Source: Microglena sp. YARC
Taxonomy: Eukaryota > Chlorophyta > Chlorophyceae > Chlamydomonadales > Chlamydomonadaceae
Direction: 5' to 3'
Assembly (NCBI GenBank): GCA_022414725.1
Contig: CM039466.1
Span: forward strand, 30,852,430-30,916,429
Length of the DNA stretch: 64,000 nucleotides
Below the pieces are notes generated by a model. It saw nothing but the letters and a program-made list of their open reading frames with translations. It did no database searches and had not been told where the DNA came from. Made by a program: the position numbers and the translations under genes. The first letter of the stretch is position 1; each line of letters opens with the position of its first letter. Shown piece after piece: positions 1-9,150 of the stretch.

Positions 1-7
1 TACATGA

Positions 8-990
8 GTGAGTATGTATGTTCTAATCTTCAACTCCATATTTACCTTCTATCTTCTCTTCATTCTTCATCTCTCTTCTCCATTCTCATCATTCTTCTCA
101 TTCTCAGTCCATTCTCATTCTCCTGCGCTCACTAACCTCCTCCTCCTCCTCCCTCCTCCTCCTCCTCCTCTCCTCCTCTCATCCTCCTCTCCTCCTCTCC
201 TTCTCCTTCTCCTTCTCCTTCTCCTATTCCTTCTCTTTCTCCGCCAACCTCATTCACCTCTCCTTCTCCTCATTCTCATTCTCATTCTCATTCTCCATCT
301 CTCCGTCTCCTTCTCTTCTCCTTCCTTCCTTTCTCCTCCTCTTCTCCTTTCCTCTTCTCCTCCCTTCTCCTTCTCCCTCCTCCTCCTCCGTCCTTCCTTC
401 TCCTTCTTCTCCTTCTCCTTCTTCTCCTCTCTTCTCCTCCTTCTCTCTCCTCCCCTCTCTCTCCTTCTCCTTTTTCCTTTCCTCTGTCTCCTGTCTCCTC
501 CTCCTCCTCTCCTCTCTTCTCCTTTCTCCTTCTCCTTCTCCTTCTCCTTCCTCCTCCTTCTCCTTAATCTCCTTTCTCCTTCTCCCCTCCTCCTTCTCCT
601 TCTCCTTTTTCCGTCCTCCTTCTCCTCTCCTCCTTCTCCTTTCCCTCCCTCCTCCTCCTTCCTTCTCCTTCTCCTTCTCCTTCTCCTTCTCCTCCTCTCC
701 TTCCCTCCTTCTCCTTCTCCTTCTCCTCTCCTTGGTCTCCTTCTCCTTCTCCTTCTCCTTCTCCCTCCTTCTCCTTCTGCCTTCTCCCTTCTCCTTCTCC
801 TTTCCTTTCTTCTCTTCTCCTTTCCGTCCTTTCTCCTTCTCCTTCTCCTTCTCTTCCTCCTCTCCTCTCCCCTATCTCCTTCTCCTTCTCCTTCTCCTTC
901 TCCTTCTCCTTCTCCTTCTCCTTCTCCTCCTTCTCCTATCTCCTTTCTCCTTCTCCTTCTCCTTCTCCTTCTCCTTCCTTCTCCTTCGTC
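8..990. repeat. polypyrimidine CTT/CTC tract
   Basis: Almost uninterrupted pyrimidines on the + strand, mostly CTT, CTC and CCT triplets. The long Leu/Ser/Pro-rich reading frame through it is a consequence of composition. The strand asymmetry would allow triplex (H-DNA) formation; that is an inference from the sequence type. Confidence 0.95.
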
Positions 991-1862
991 CCCCAGCCCC
1001 CCACCCTTCCCCTCCCTCTTCCCCCCCTAACCCCAACCCAACTCACCCCCCAACCCCTCCCTCAACCCCTCCCCCAACCAAACCCAAGCCCCCTGTCCCC
1101 TCCCCCAACCCCCTCGCCCCAACCCCTCTCCCCCAACCCAAACCCAAACCCCAACCCCCCTCCCCCAAACCAAACCCCTCTCCCTCCCGTCCATCCCCCC
1201 CCCCCCCCCCCCCCCCCCCGACTTCCACTCTCTCCTCTTCCCAACCCCTCCGCTCCCCCCAAACCCCCATCCCCCCAACCCAAACCCCTACCCATCCCTC
1301 CAACCCCCCTCTTCCCTCCCCCCAACCCCAACCCGTTCCCCACTATCCCCCTCTCCCATTCCCCCCAAACCAAAACCCTCCCTACCAAAGGACAACCCCG
1401 CTGGTGTAGACGCCCGCGCAAGCGCACAACCAACCCCCTCCCCCCACCTAAACCCCTCCTCCAACCCACTCTCCCCCTCCCCCTTCCCACCAACCCCCAA
1501 ACCCCACCCCCTCCAAACCCCTCCCCCAACCCCAAACCCCCCTCTCCCCTCCCCAAACCCCCTCACCCCAAACCCCCAACCCCCAACCCCCCTTCTCCCT
1601 GACCCCCTCTCCCTAACCCCCCTCTCCACAACCCAAACTCCCAAACCCAACCCCTGACCCAAACTTCCTCCCCCAAACCCTCCTCCCCCAACCCCTATCC
1701 CCAACCCCCCTCCCCAAACCTTCCTCCCATCAACCCTGATTCCCATCAACCCCCCCACCCCAACCTTCCTCCCCCCAACCCCATTCCCCCCAAACCTCAA
1801 CTTCCCCCAAACCCTCCTCACCCCACCCCCCTCTCCCCCACCCTCCCACTCCCTTCTGCCAG
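991..1862. repeat. C-rich degenerate CCCCAACCC-type repeat
   Basis: About 870 bp of C runs separated by A, AA or T, including roughly 20 consecutive C near 1197-1218. The - strand is G-rich with many G-triplet runs and so has G-quadruplex potential. It is not a clean telomere repeat because spacing and unit vary. It ends directly at the splice acceptor of the first recognised exon. Confidence 0.9.
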
Positions 1863-1993
1863 CTAACTTCGTGTCTCTTCTCGTCCGAGATCGAGCTGCT
1901 GAGTTGTCATCCAATATCACTTGGTTGACTCACTGGGGACTGTCCCAAGAGAACAAGATTGCTCCATGGAGAGAGGCTCACGACCCTGATAAG
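1863..1993 (+). CDS. GT47 exostosin-family glycosyltransferase, internal exon (first one detected)
   Basis: Exon of a glycosyltransferase family 47 (exostosin-like) enzyme, which would act in the secretory pathway on glycans. After the acceptor AG at 1861-1862 the frame reads through a segment containing WLTHWGLS and ends AHDPDK. In algal and plant GT47 proteins I associate this region with the stretch just before the conserved D-I/V-V-L-P-P motif, and the next exon starts with exactly DIVLPP. The N-terminal part of the protein is not seen and may lie upstream of the window. The donor is a problem. The in-frame end after AAG at 1993 is followed by TT, not GT. A GT at 1993 shifts phase, and a strong GTGAGT lies at 1998. 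A nearby decayed copy at 2795-2842 ends in the same codons with a proper GT. Either the exon end is damaged, there is a base-call error, or the gene is a pseudogene. Confidence 0.6.
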
Positions 1994-2340
1994 TTGAGTG
2001 AGTGCCCTAAAATTTTAATTTTAATTTAATTTGATTGTTTTTAATTTAAAATTTAAATTTAAATACATTAATCCCGTCGACCACTACGTTGAGTATAAAC
2101 GCCGTTGCGCTCAAAGTCATACTCAGCCATTTTATAGTCAAAGGCGTGCGTCCACGGCTACAAAACCAGTCGCCCTCTGAAGGAGATTAAGCCTTTCAAT
2201 CCAATCCTTGGAAACCAAAGCATTGACCGTCCTTGCACACAGTCCAGTTCAGTTTCAACGCTGATAGAGGGCATCCCCAGTGAGATCACTGTATTATCGC
2301 TCAGCTTCGGCTTACAAATATTGGGTAATATCCCGTCGCA
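1994..2340. other. intronic AT-rich stretch, nothing recognised
   Basis: A run of A/T (about 2010-2062) followed by unique-looking sequence. I see no ORF or repeat of note. Confidence 0.5.
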
Positions 2341-2850
2341 TACCTTGCCACCAAAACTGTTGAGAGAGGCTCACGAGCCTGATAACGTGAGAGAGGCCCA
2401 CGACCCCCGTCACGACCCTTGATAGAGAATGATACAGTTTGCCATAGCACAAGCTTGAATTCTATAAGGCTCGTGATCCTGATATCGCAGTGATTGTTTT
2501 GCATAAGCACAAGAATGCTCCATGGAAAGAGGCTCACAGCCCCCATCACGACCCTGATAGAGAACGATACAAGTGTTGACATAGCACAAGCGTGCATACA
2601 ATATGGCTTGTCACCCTGATAGGGCAGTATACAAGTTTCAAAGTTTGGCATAAGCACAAGAATGCTCCCTGGAAAGAGGCTCACAGCCCCCATCACGACC
2701 CTGATAGAAAACGATACAAGTGTCGACATAGCACAAGCGTGCATACGATAAGGCTCGTCACCCTGATAGGGCAGTATACAAGTTTCAAAGTTTGGCATAA
2801 GCACAAGAATGCTCCCTGGAGAGGCTCACATCCCTGATAAGGTGATATTC
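2341..2850 (+). repeat. 147-bp tandem repeat derived from the 1863-1993 exon end
   Basis: The phrase GCATAAGCACAAGAATGCTC recurs at about 2501, 2648 and 2795, exactly 147 bp apart. Each unit contains a variant of the end of the preceding exon (GCTCC-TGG, GAGGCTCAC, CCTGATA). Additional partial copies lie at 2360-2420. The last copy ends CCTGATAAG followed by GT, a usable donor in phase 0, but carries a 2-base deletion relative to the exon. Confidence 0.8.
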
Positions 2851-2859
2851 CTGTTATTG

Positions 2860-3427
2860 CACAGTTTATTTCATGACATTGTGAATCCTTGTTATTGTGA
2901 ATCCTTATTATTGTGAATCCTTATTATTGTGAATCCTTATTATGTATTCATTGGAGGACATTGTGATTCCTATTGTGAATCCTCATTGTCAATCTTAATT
3001 GTGAATCCTTAGATGAATCCCACTGTGAATTCTAATTGTAAATTCTCATTTCACGCCATTGGAGGACGTATTGAATCCTTATTATGAATTCTCATTTCAT
3101 GCCATTGGAGGACGTATCGAATCCTTATTATGAATTCTCATTTCAAGCCATTGGAGGACATTGTGAATCCTTATTATGAATTCTCATTTCAAGCCATTGG
3201 AGGACATTGTGAATCCTTATTATATATTCTCATTTCATGCCATTGGAGGACATTGAATTCTTATTATGAAATCTCATTTCATGCCATTGGAGGACATTGT
3301 GATTTCTTATTATGAATCCTTCTCGTGACTTTTAATTGTGAATCCTTATTGTGAATCCTAATTGAGAATCCTTAAATGAATCCCACTTTGAATCCCCATT
3401 GTGAATTCTCATTTGATGTCATTGCAG
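2860..3427 (+). repeat. 46-bp minisatellite derived from an intron-exon junction
   Basis: GGAGGAC recurs at about 3061, 3107, 3153, 3199, 3245 and 3289 (46-bp steps), inside a unit containing GAATCCTTATTATGAATTCT. The unit core CATTGGAGGACATTGTG closely matches the true junction CATTGCAG/GACATTGTG at 3421-3434. The array therefore looks like amplified copies of the acceptor of the next exon. Confidence 0.8.
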
Positions 3428-3548
3428 GACATTGTGCTTCCCCCGCTGATATCCCACAAGGTCTTCTTCGACCTCAAACTGAAGCGCAGCCCCTTACATC
3501 CATCTGCCACCAACCTGCCAACACGACGGAGGAGACTGTTCTTTTCAG
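3428..3548 (+). CDS. GT47 exostosin-family glycosyltransferase, internal exon
   Basis: The 121-nt exon starts in phase 0 after TTGCAG and ends in phase 1 before GTATGT, both good splice signals. It encodes DIVLPPL at its start and RRRLFFS at its end. These match the conserved GT47 block in which a D-[IV]-V-x-P-P motif is followed some 30-40 residues later by R-x-x-L-x-F-F-x-G. The phase-1 end leaves a single G, consistent with the expected glycine being completed by the next exon. That next exon, which should cover the G-x-x-R region, was not found; it may lie in or have been lost from the 19.5-kb intron that follows. Membership of the same gene as the 1863 exon rests on motif order (AHDPDK followed by DIVLPP). 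Confidence 0.7.
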
Positions 3549-3974
3549 GTATGTTATGGACGGGAAGCTCTGGTTTTTGTGTGCTGGTTTTTCGGCACTG
3601 GTTGTTTTGCTGCTGGTTAATTGGTGTTGGTTTTTTGGCACTGGTTGTTTTGGTGCTGTTTGTTTTGCGTTTGTTGTAGTTTGGTGTTTAGGAAAAGGGA
3701 AGCCATAGGAACACTTGCCTTTTTAGCAGCAACCCTCTGGTCTGATGGGTAAGGTACACAAACCTTTTTGATTTAATATATATGTATATATATTTTATAT
3801 AAATGAACATGGGCCTTGCATCAGCAACCCACTAGTCTGATGAGTAAGGTGAACTACGATATTTATATTCAACCCCCCTGCACGATCTTGCGCCTGCACT
3901 GCTAATCCCATCCATCCAAGTTCTTTTAGTTGTATTGACTATCGTGGAACACGTCGCTGTGGGTTTTGATGTAG

Positions 3975-4126
3975 CGACCGCATGCAAGTGTTGACTGAAT
4001 GCAAGGCCAACATTTTTTCTCGGCTGGGCCACTACATGAGAAGAACAAGCTGCAGGTTTGCAGCTTTTGAATTGCGCAAGCCTGGTGTTCTCAGCAAGAT
4101 CGAATCTGAGCGTTTCCAAGTTATTG
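3975..4126 (+). CDS. exon-like segment, unidentified
   Basis: Between an acceptor-like TGTAG and a donor GTAGGT there is a 152-nt open frame of ordinary mixed composition, containing ECKANIFSRLGHYMRR and later LSKIESERFQVIG. I do not recognise it, and it does not match the part of GT47 expected here. It could be a separate gene fragment or chance. The opposite strand is also open, which weakens the case. Confidence 0.22.
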
Positions 4127-4269
4127 GTAGGTTCAATTTAGGTTGAAGCCTGCACTTAACCCCTTGGGGGGGTGGGGTTGGGGGGCAGGAAGATTTAGGG
4201 GAAATTCAGTGATCAAATATGTCCTGGGGGGGGGGGGGGGGGTATATTTATATTAGGTAAGGGGATGTG

Positions 4270-5110
4270 CGTTGGATTGGATGCGTAGGACATATATTGG
4301 ATATTATTATACATAGGACAGATATTGGATGCGTACACAGCCTTCACAATCTGAGGACAATCGCAGATATGCAAGTATTGCCAATGTTAGCTATTAAAAA
4401 ACAGGCTTCTGATAAACCCTGCACAGGACGCAGTGGATGCATAGGACAGATATGGGATCAATACACAGCCTTCACAATCCAAACATTATTGCATGTCACC
4501 AACCATTGCCTAGGCTGGCCATGAAAACATCCTAAATAGTAAAAACAAAGTCCTAAAAAGGACTAAAAGTATAATAAATTCAAAAAACGGTGCCTATCAT
4601 TGCTGTCTTCAGCCGACTCCGGGTGCTGGCACAGCCTTCTTCTACAGCGTCCTGCTGAAAGAAGTGTAGGACAGATACAGGGTCAGTACACAGCCTTCAC
4701 AATCTGATCATCATCGCAGATCAACAAGCATTACCTAGGTTGGCTGTACAAACATCCTAAAAAAGAAAGGCCTAAAAGTGTCCTGATGAAACAAGCGTAG
4801 GACAGACGCAGGGTCAGTACACAGCCTTCACAATCCGAGCATCATTGCAGATCAACAAGCAATGCCTAGGTTGGCTGTAAAAACATAAAAAAAAGAGTCC
4901 TATAAAGGCCTAAAAGTATAACAAACAAACGGTGCCTATCACTGCTGTCTGCAGCCAACTTCATTTGCTAGTTCAGGCTCAGCCGTCTTCTTCAGTGTCC
5001 TGCTGAAACAAGGGTAGGACAGACACAGGGTCAGTACACAGCCTTCACAATCTGAGCATCATTGCAGATCAATAAAAGCAGTGCCTGGTTTGGCTGCCCC
5101 TGGACTGTAA
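4270..5110 (+). repeat. irregular tandem repeat (130-230 bp spacing)
   Basis: The block TAGGACAGA, then GTCAGTACACAGCCTTCACA, then GCAGATCAACAAGCA recurs at about 4441, 4668, 4797 and 5013, with shorter partial copies at 4285 and 4313. Spacers share GGTGCCTATCA and CTGTCT-CAGCC. No coding potential was recognised. Confidence 0.75.
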
Positions 5111-5129
5111 AATAAATACATCACCCCCT

Positions 5130-5300
5130 TCCTATGCAGGTCAGATTTGTGGAGACAGGTCAGATACCCCTGGACTGTAAAATACATACATCACCCCCTA
5201 CCCCCCACTCCCTACTATCACCCCCTATCCAGGTCGGATTTGTGGAGACTGGAAATATATAACCCGGGCTGTAAAATGCATACATCACCCCCCTACTGTA
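5130..5300 (+). repeat. minisatellite, left block (GGATTTGTGGAGACAGG type)
   Basis: Two to three units of the same minisatellite that fills 20560-21905: CAGGTCAGATTTGTGGAGAC, then CCCCTGGACTGTAAAATAC, then C-rich filler. LINE-A is therefore flanked on both sides by this family. Confidence 0.8.
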
Positions 5301-5305
5301 TGTAT

Positions 5306-5570
5306 GTTACAGTCCAGGGGTAGGCCAAGTAGGCTAAAGGGACTTGCCCAACCGTATAGGAAGGGCTTAAAAAGAAAAAACACTGATGAACTGAGCCCCA
5401 AACAATCGTTTAACCGACGGGGGCCCTGATATCGGGCTACAGTGATAATTGAATTCTACAATATTATGAAATCATCATCTCAGCTGGGATGATAATTTAA
5501 TTGTGCGATTATTACAGCATTTTTAATAAATTGAATTAAGTATTTCCATCCTTCAAAGGAATCAGGATTC
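5306..5570 (+). repeat. dispersed repeat family R1, copy 1
   Basis: Starts GTATGTATGTTACAGTCC, then GGACTTGCCCAACCGT, CACTGATGAACTGAGCCCC, CAATCGTTTAACCGACGG and TACAGTGAT, ending in AT-rich sequence. Other copies: 23108-23275 (+), 27408-27640 (-), 27815-27875 (-, partial), 33185-33290 (-, partial), 45133-45500 (+, interrupted). No ORF. It may be a SINE- or MITE-like family; the exact ends are not certain. Confidence 0.75.
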
Positions 5571-5613
5571 ATTACCAGCTTCATACTGGAGTTTTTATCC
5601 ACCAATTCAGGTT

Positions 5614-6678
5614 CTATTTCCATTTTTCCAAGAAATGTTTTTTATCCTCAGCGTATAATGGACATTCTAAAATGAGGTGCATTTCATCTTCGACTACTCT
5701 TCTACCGTCAACCACCATATCGCAGCACCTGCAAATTCTACCAGAACGAGAGGTAATCCTTTCTGATTTGACATTTAAGTTGTGAGCTTGAAGACGTAGT
5801 CTTTTTATGCATTGAATATCATCCCTATTGTTTAATGAGTTAGTGTACGTTGAACTATGGTTTCTATCCTCTGACATCATCCAATTCGCATACGTAATAG
5901 TTTTAATAACGATTCCTTGGTTATCACCCAGATTCCTGGGGTTCAATGTACTCAGGGATTGCCAGTCAATGCTTGTTATTTTAGAGATGCCTTCATCAAT
6001 TTTCCCAAAGTCAATCTTGCTCAGTGACGTCTGATTATCTTGAATAATATCAGAGAAATGTTCTATAACACCTAATCTCTGAATGCATTGTAGTAATCCA
6101 TGAGACCAGCATTGTTTATTGCTATCTCTGGTTTCCATTAGAACATTCTCAAGCAAGGCTGTTTTCACAAAATCATCGTCCTTACAGTTGACGATTTTAT
6201 TTCAAAAGCCAATACATTGTCTCAACCATTGAGCCCATGTAGGTGACCTGTCGAGTTCATTGAGGACTAAGTCGGTAGAGGTGTTCTCTCTAACGCCAAG
6301 AGCTCTTTTCATAAACTTATTCTGAATAGTTCCACATTTTCCTTCGAGACCGTAAGAAATATTACCCAGACGGTCTGGAGCCCACACTTCACTCCCGTAA
6401 TTAAGGATAGGTTGTATAAGTGTGCCATAAAGATAACTTAGGATATTGGCATTTGCGAGATCCATCTCATTGCACCGTTTCCAGAGTGCATGAGTAGCCC
6501 TATAGGCGGCAACACGTTGTCTCTCAATGGCATCGTGTGTGCCACCATTCCTGCCGTGTTTCCCCTTCAAGAGAATCCCTAAATACACAAACGCCTCCTT
6601 AATGTGAAGGTCTTGGCCTTTAAACTGCCATTTATAGGTCATTCTTCCATTGATAAGGTCGCTATTAAACACATCCAA
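5614..6678 (-). pseudogene. LINE-A reverse transcriptase, C-terminal half (disrupted)
   Basis: Read on the - strand this is the C-terminal part of a non-LTR retrotransposon polyprotein. It contains FVYLGILLKG and LIQPILNYGSEVWAP, typical of the region after the RT palm and thumb, and ends with a Cys-rich motif (CRCC, then H-x-x-L-x-C in EMHLILECPLY) typical of the zinc-binding end of LINE RTs. An in-frame TGA at 6202-6204 divides it. Its 5' (upper) end is cut at the TTCAG at 6679-6683, where element E begins. The missing N-terminal half continues at 19464-20559. Splicing out E joins KSE to LDVFNSDLI in frame. Dead copy. Confidence 0.85.
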
Positions 6679-6683
6679 TTCAG

Positions 6684-7090
6684 ACGGTTGACTCAAATAC
6701 CTTTACAGCTGCTTTTCATATTTCCAATACAGATAATTTACCCTTGAGGGTTGAGGAAATAAGCACATGCAGGCTTCATCATTGTCAGTACTTATATTTT
6801 CAAAAGTAGGGGGCCTGCTTGCTGGACATTGAGACACTGCACGAGAGGTCCAGCGATCTTTCAGATGGGGCCCCCATTGGTACAAGTGCTAGTAGACATA
6901 TTTAAGGTGTATGCTGGGCCTTGTAAAGTTTTAGCTTTGTGTGCGATATTTCCCTTAATTAGGGGGTATATCACAACACTGGCTGGCTTTACTGGTCTTA
7001 TCAGCTTTTACCATTAAATAAAGTCAAAGTCAACTGCACTATCTAGCTTGTAAGTCCAGACTGTTCAGGTCTGTCTTTGTGCTACTACCA
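6684..7090 (-). repeat. element E beta segment, outer copy
   Basis: About 407 bp, near-identical to 7442-7842 (a few substitutions and a 6-base duplication AAGTCA near 7020). Begins on the + strand ACGGTTGACTCAAATACC directly after ATTCAG. Confidence 0.9.
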
Positions 7091-7313
7091 ATAGAGTCGC
7101 TACTGTCAAATAATAACAGAGTCACTTCCCCTGGGAGGCTCTGGTAGCTTCTGGAAGATATAACTCCTGTGGGACAGAGGGATGGTGGTGGGAACTCGAA
7201 AAATTGGTTAAGATCAAGGCATTGGCAGCTTGGGGCACCAAGATTTTAGTGCCCCCAGTGACTGTGCACTTGATTATATACCGGGCAGGACTGTACTGCT
7301 GGGAAAACACTGG

Positions 7314-7435
7314 CGGTGGTTACTCCTGGTTTTTCCCGGGGGTTACGGGTATTTGAAATATGAAGGCGTCCTGCGGAAACTTACGTCGCGCGTCTGAATA
7401 CTCCATTTCTCCCACTACTGTGTGGGAAATGCGGC
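7314..7435 (-). repeat. element E alpha segment, inner copy
   Basis: About 122 bp, near-identical to 19341-19463. It contains GGTTACGGGTATTTGAAATA and CCCACTACTGTGTGGG (a small palindrome). It ends GGGAAATGCGGC immediately before ATTCAG and the inner beta copy. The 223 bp between the outer beta and this segment (7091-7313) have no clear partner. Confidence 0.9.
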
Positions 7436-7441
7436 ATTCAG

Positions 7442-7842
7442 ACGGTTGACTCAAATACCTTTACAGTTGCTTTTCATATTTCCAATACATATAATTTACC
7501 CTTAAGGGTTGAGGAAATAAGCACATGCAGGCTTCATCATTGTCAGTACTTATATTTTCAAAAGTAGGGGGCCTGCTTGCTGGACATTGAGACACTGCAC
7601 GAGAGGTCCAGCGATCTTTCAGATGGGGCCCCCATTGGTACAAGTGCTAGTAGACATATTTAAGGTGTATGCTGGGCCTTGTAAAGTTTTAGCTTTGTGT
7701 GCGATATTTCCCTTAATTAGGGGGTATTTCACAACACTGGTTGGCTTTACTGGTCTTCTCAGCTTTTACCATTAAATAAAGTCAACTGCACTATCTAGCT
7801 TGTAAGTCCAGACTGTTCAGGTCTGTCTCTGTGCTACTACCA
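7442..7842 (-). repeat. element E beta segment, inner copy
   Basis: Second copy of the beta segment, directly abutting the alpha copy through CTGAAT. It is the 3' end (- strand) of the long internal region. Confidence 0.9.
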
Positions 7843-8397
7843 TATGCAAGAGTCACTGCAATTTCACACACACGTGCCCTCAGGATAATAAAAATCAGTC
7901 CCACATGTAAAGAAAAGGAGTGTAAAGGGGGACTGGGGGAATGGTGTAGGAGTAAGGAGCATGTACAGGACAGCAGGCTTGGCTAAGTGACGGGGCATCA
8001 AGAGAAAAGAAGGAAAGGAAAAGCTAGGCTCAGAGGCTGGAGTCAAAGTTCAACTTGACCGAGATGACTGGGATCACATATGCCTTAATGGCATCTGATA
8101 TCCACCTACCTTGAGTTCTAAGTCTCTAGAAGTGCCCCATTAGCCCAAGCTGCTACTACACCTTCCCGTCTGAGGCTGTGCATGGCAAACCTGGCTGGAT
8201 CTATGTCCAGTTGGGGTGAGAGTGTGCAATTGAAATTGAAATTGTTACATCCAAGAAATATAAATACTCTAGGGACGTGAGATTAAGGACACCACAGCGT
8301 ACGCAGAAGCTAGCTGTAGTCACCATAGATAAACACAAAAAATATCCAGTACTAGTTGTGATCCCACCCGTAACTGACTGAGAGTCATTTCAGTCAG
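7843..8397. other. element E interior between beta and LINE-B, no gene seen
   Basis: No convincing ORF or repeat. The exact 3' end of LINE-B probably lies here; no poly-A/T tail is obvious. Confidence 0.4.
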
Positions 8398-9150
8398 TCA
8401 CGTGGGTGGCACTAGCTGGACCAAAAAATGATAATCTCCGGCGGGGTGGTGTTCCATGAATCTACGACATTGTAAAATAGTCTGAAAGCTGTCAACAGAG
8501 TGGTGGTGCAGCTGGTCTGCTAATGGAAGAATTTCTAAATTGGTAAGACCAAGGGTGGTCATGGAGGTCACAAAGGTTCTGGGGATGGTGCCAGTGGTAC
8601 CAATGGTTGGCGTTCCATTCGGCTGTGGAGTTGCAGGTGGTCCACGCCCACCATTGTTCCCCGCTGAGGTCTCGGAGAGGGTCTGCTGTGTAGTCCGCTT
8701 CCTTGACAGGAGGTTGCGCTCGGCTGGTGGGGTAGCGCTGAGTTGGGGTGGAGGCGGGGCGGGCGACAAACATGTTCTGCGCATCGGCTGACGGTTTGGG
8801 TGGGATGGTGTATGACGAGGTAAGTTGTCGCTGCGGTAATGGAAGAGGGTTGGCATGCCTGAAGGAGGGGAGCAGGTCGGGGCTGTTGCCCAGTGAGGTG
8901 TGCTGTAAGGAGGTTGAGGGAGCGCCGATGGTGCTTGTGACTTTGCCCTGTGGTGATAAGAGGGAGATCCGTGGTAGTGATAAGGTGAGTGCTGCTGGAG
9001 TAACCAGGTCGTGGTATGTATAGATCCCTAGATCGTGGAAGGGAGTCACAAGGGAGACAGGGATGTGAGCAGGTTGAGGGAGTACTGATTGGATGTTGAG
9101 CTTATCCAGGAGTTCTGTGTCATTCCAGGTAATTTGGATGTTTGAATGGT
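8398..9150 (-). pseudogene. LINE-B ORF2 C-terminal tail
   Basis: After the TGA/TAG that ends the long RT frame at 9151, two overlapping - frames (8492-9049 and 8398-8856) carry the probable continuation of ORF2, starting FHDLGIYTYHDL and ending in FMEHHPAGDYHFL. A frame change between them is required. No RNase H or Cys-rich motif is evident. Confidence 0.5.

Noticed and set aside
8..1409. Leu/Ser/Pro-rich ORFs near the start of the window
   Set aside because: Composition artefact of the polypyrimidine and C-rich tracts; the - strand Gly-rich frames are shadows.
991..1862. Telomere at the left end
   Set aside because: C-rich but with irregular CCCCAACCC-like units, not a repeat of CCCTAAA; true telomere-like repeats occur only in the two TIR elements.
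6684..7435. Solo LTR of an LTR retrotransposon
   Set aside because: The beta-alpha unit has 5-bp flanking repeats, but the right end of the large element lacks the beta part, and the ends are not TG..CA, so a standard LTR pair does not fit.
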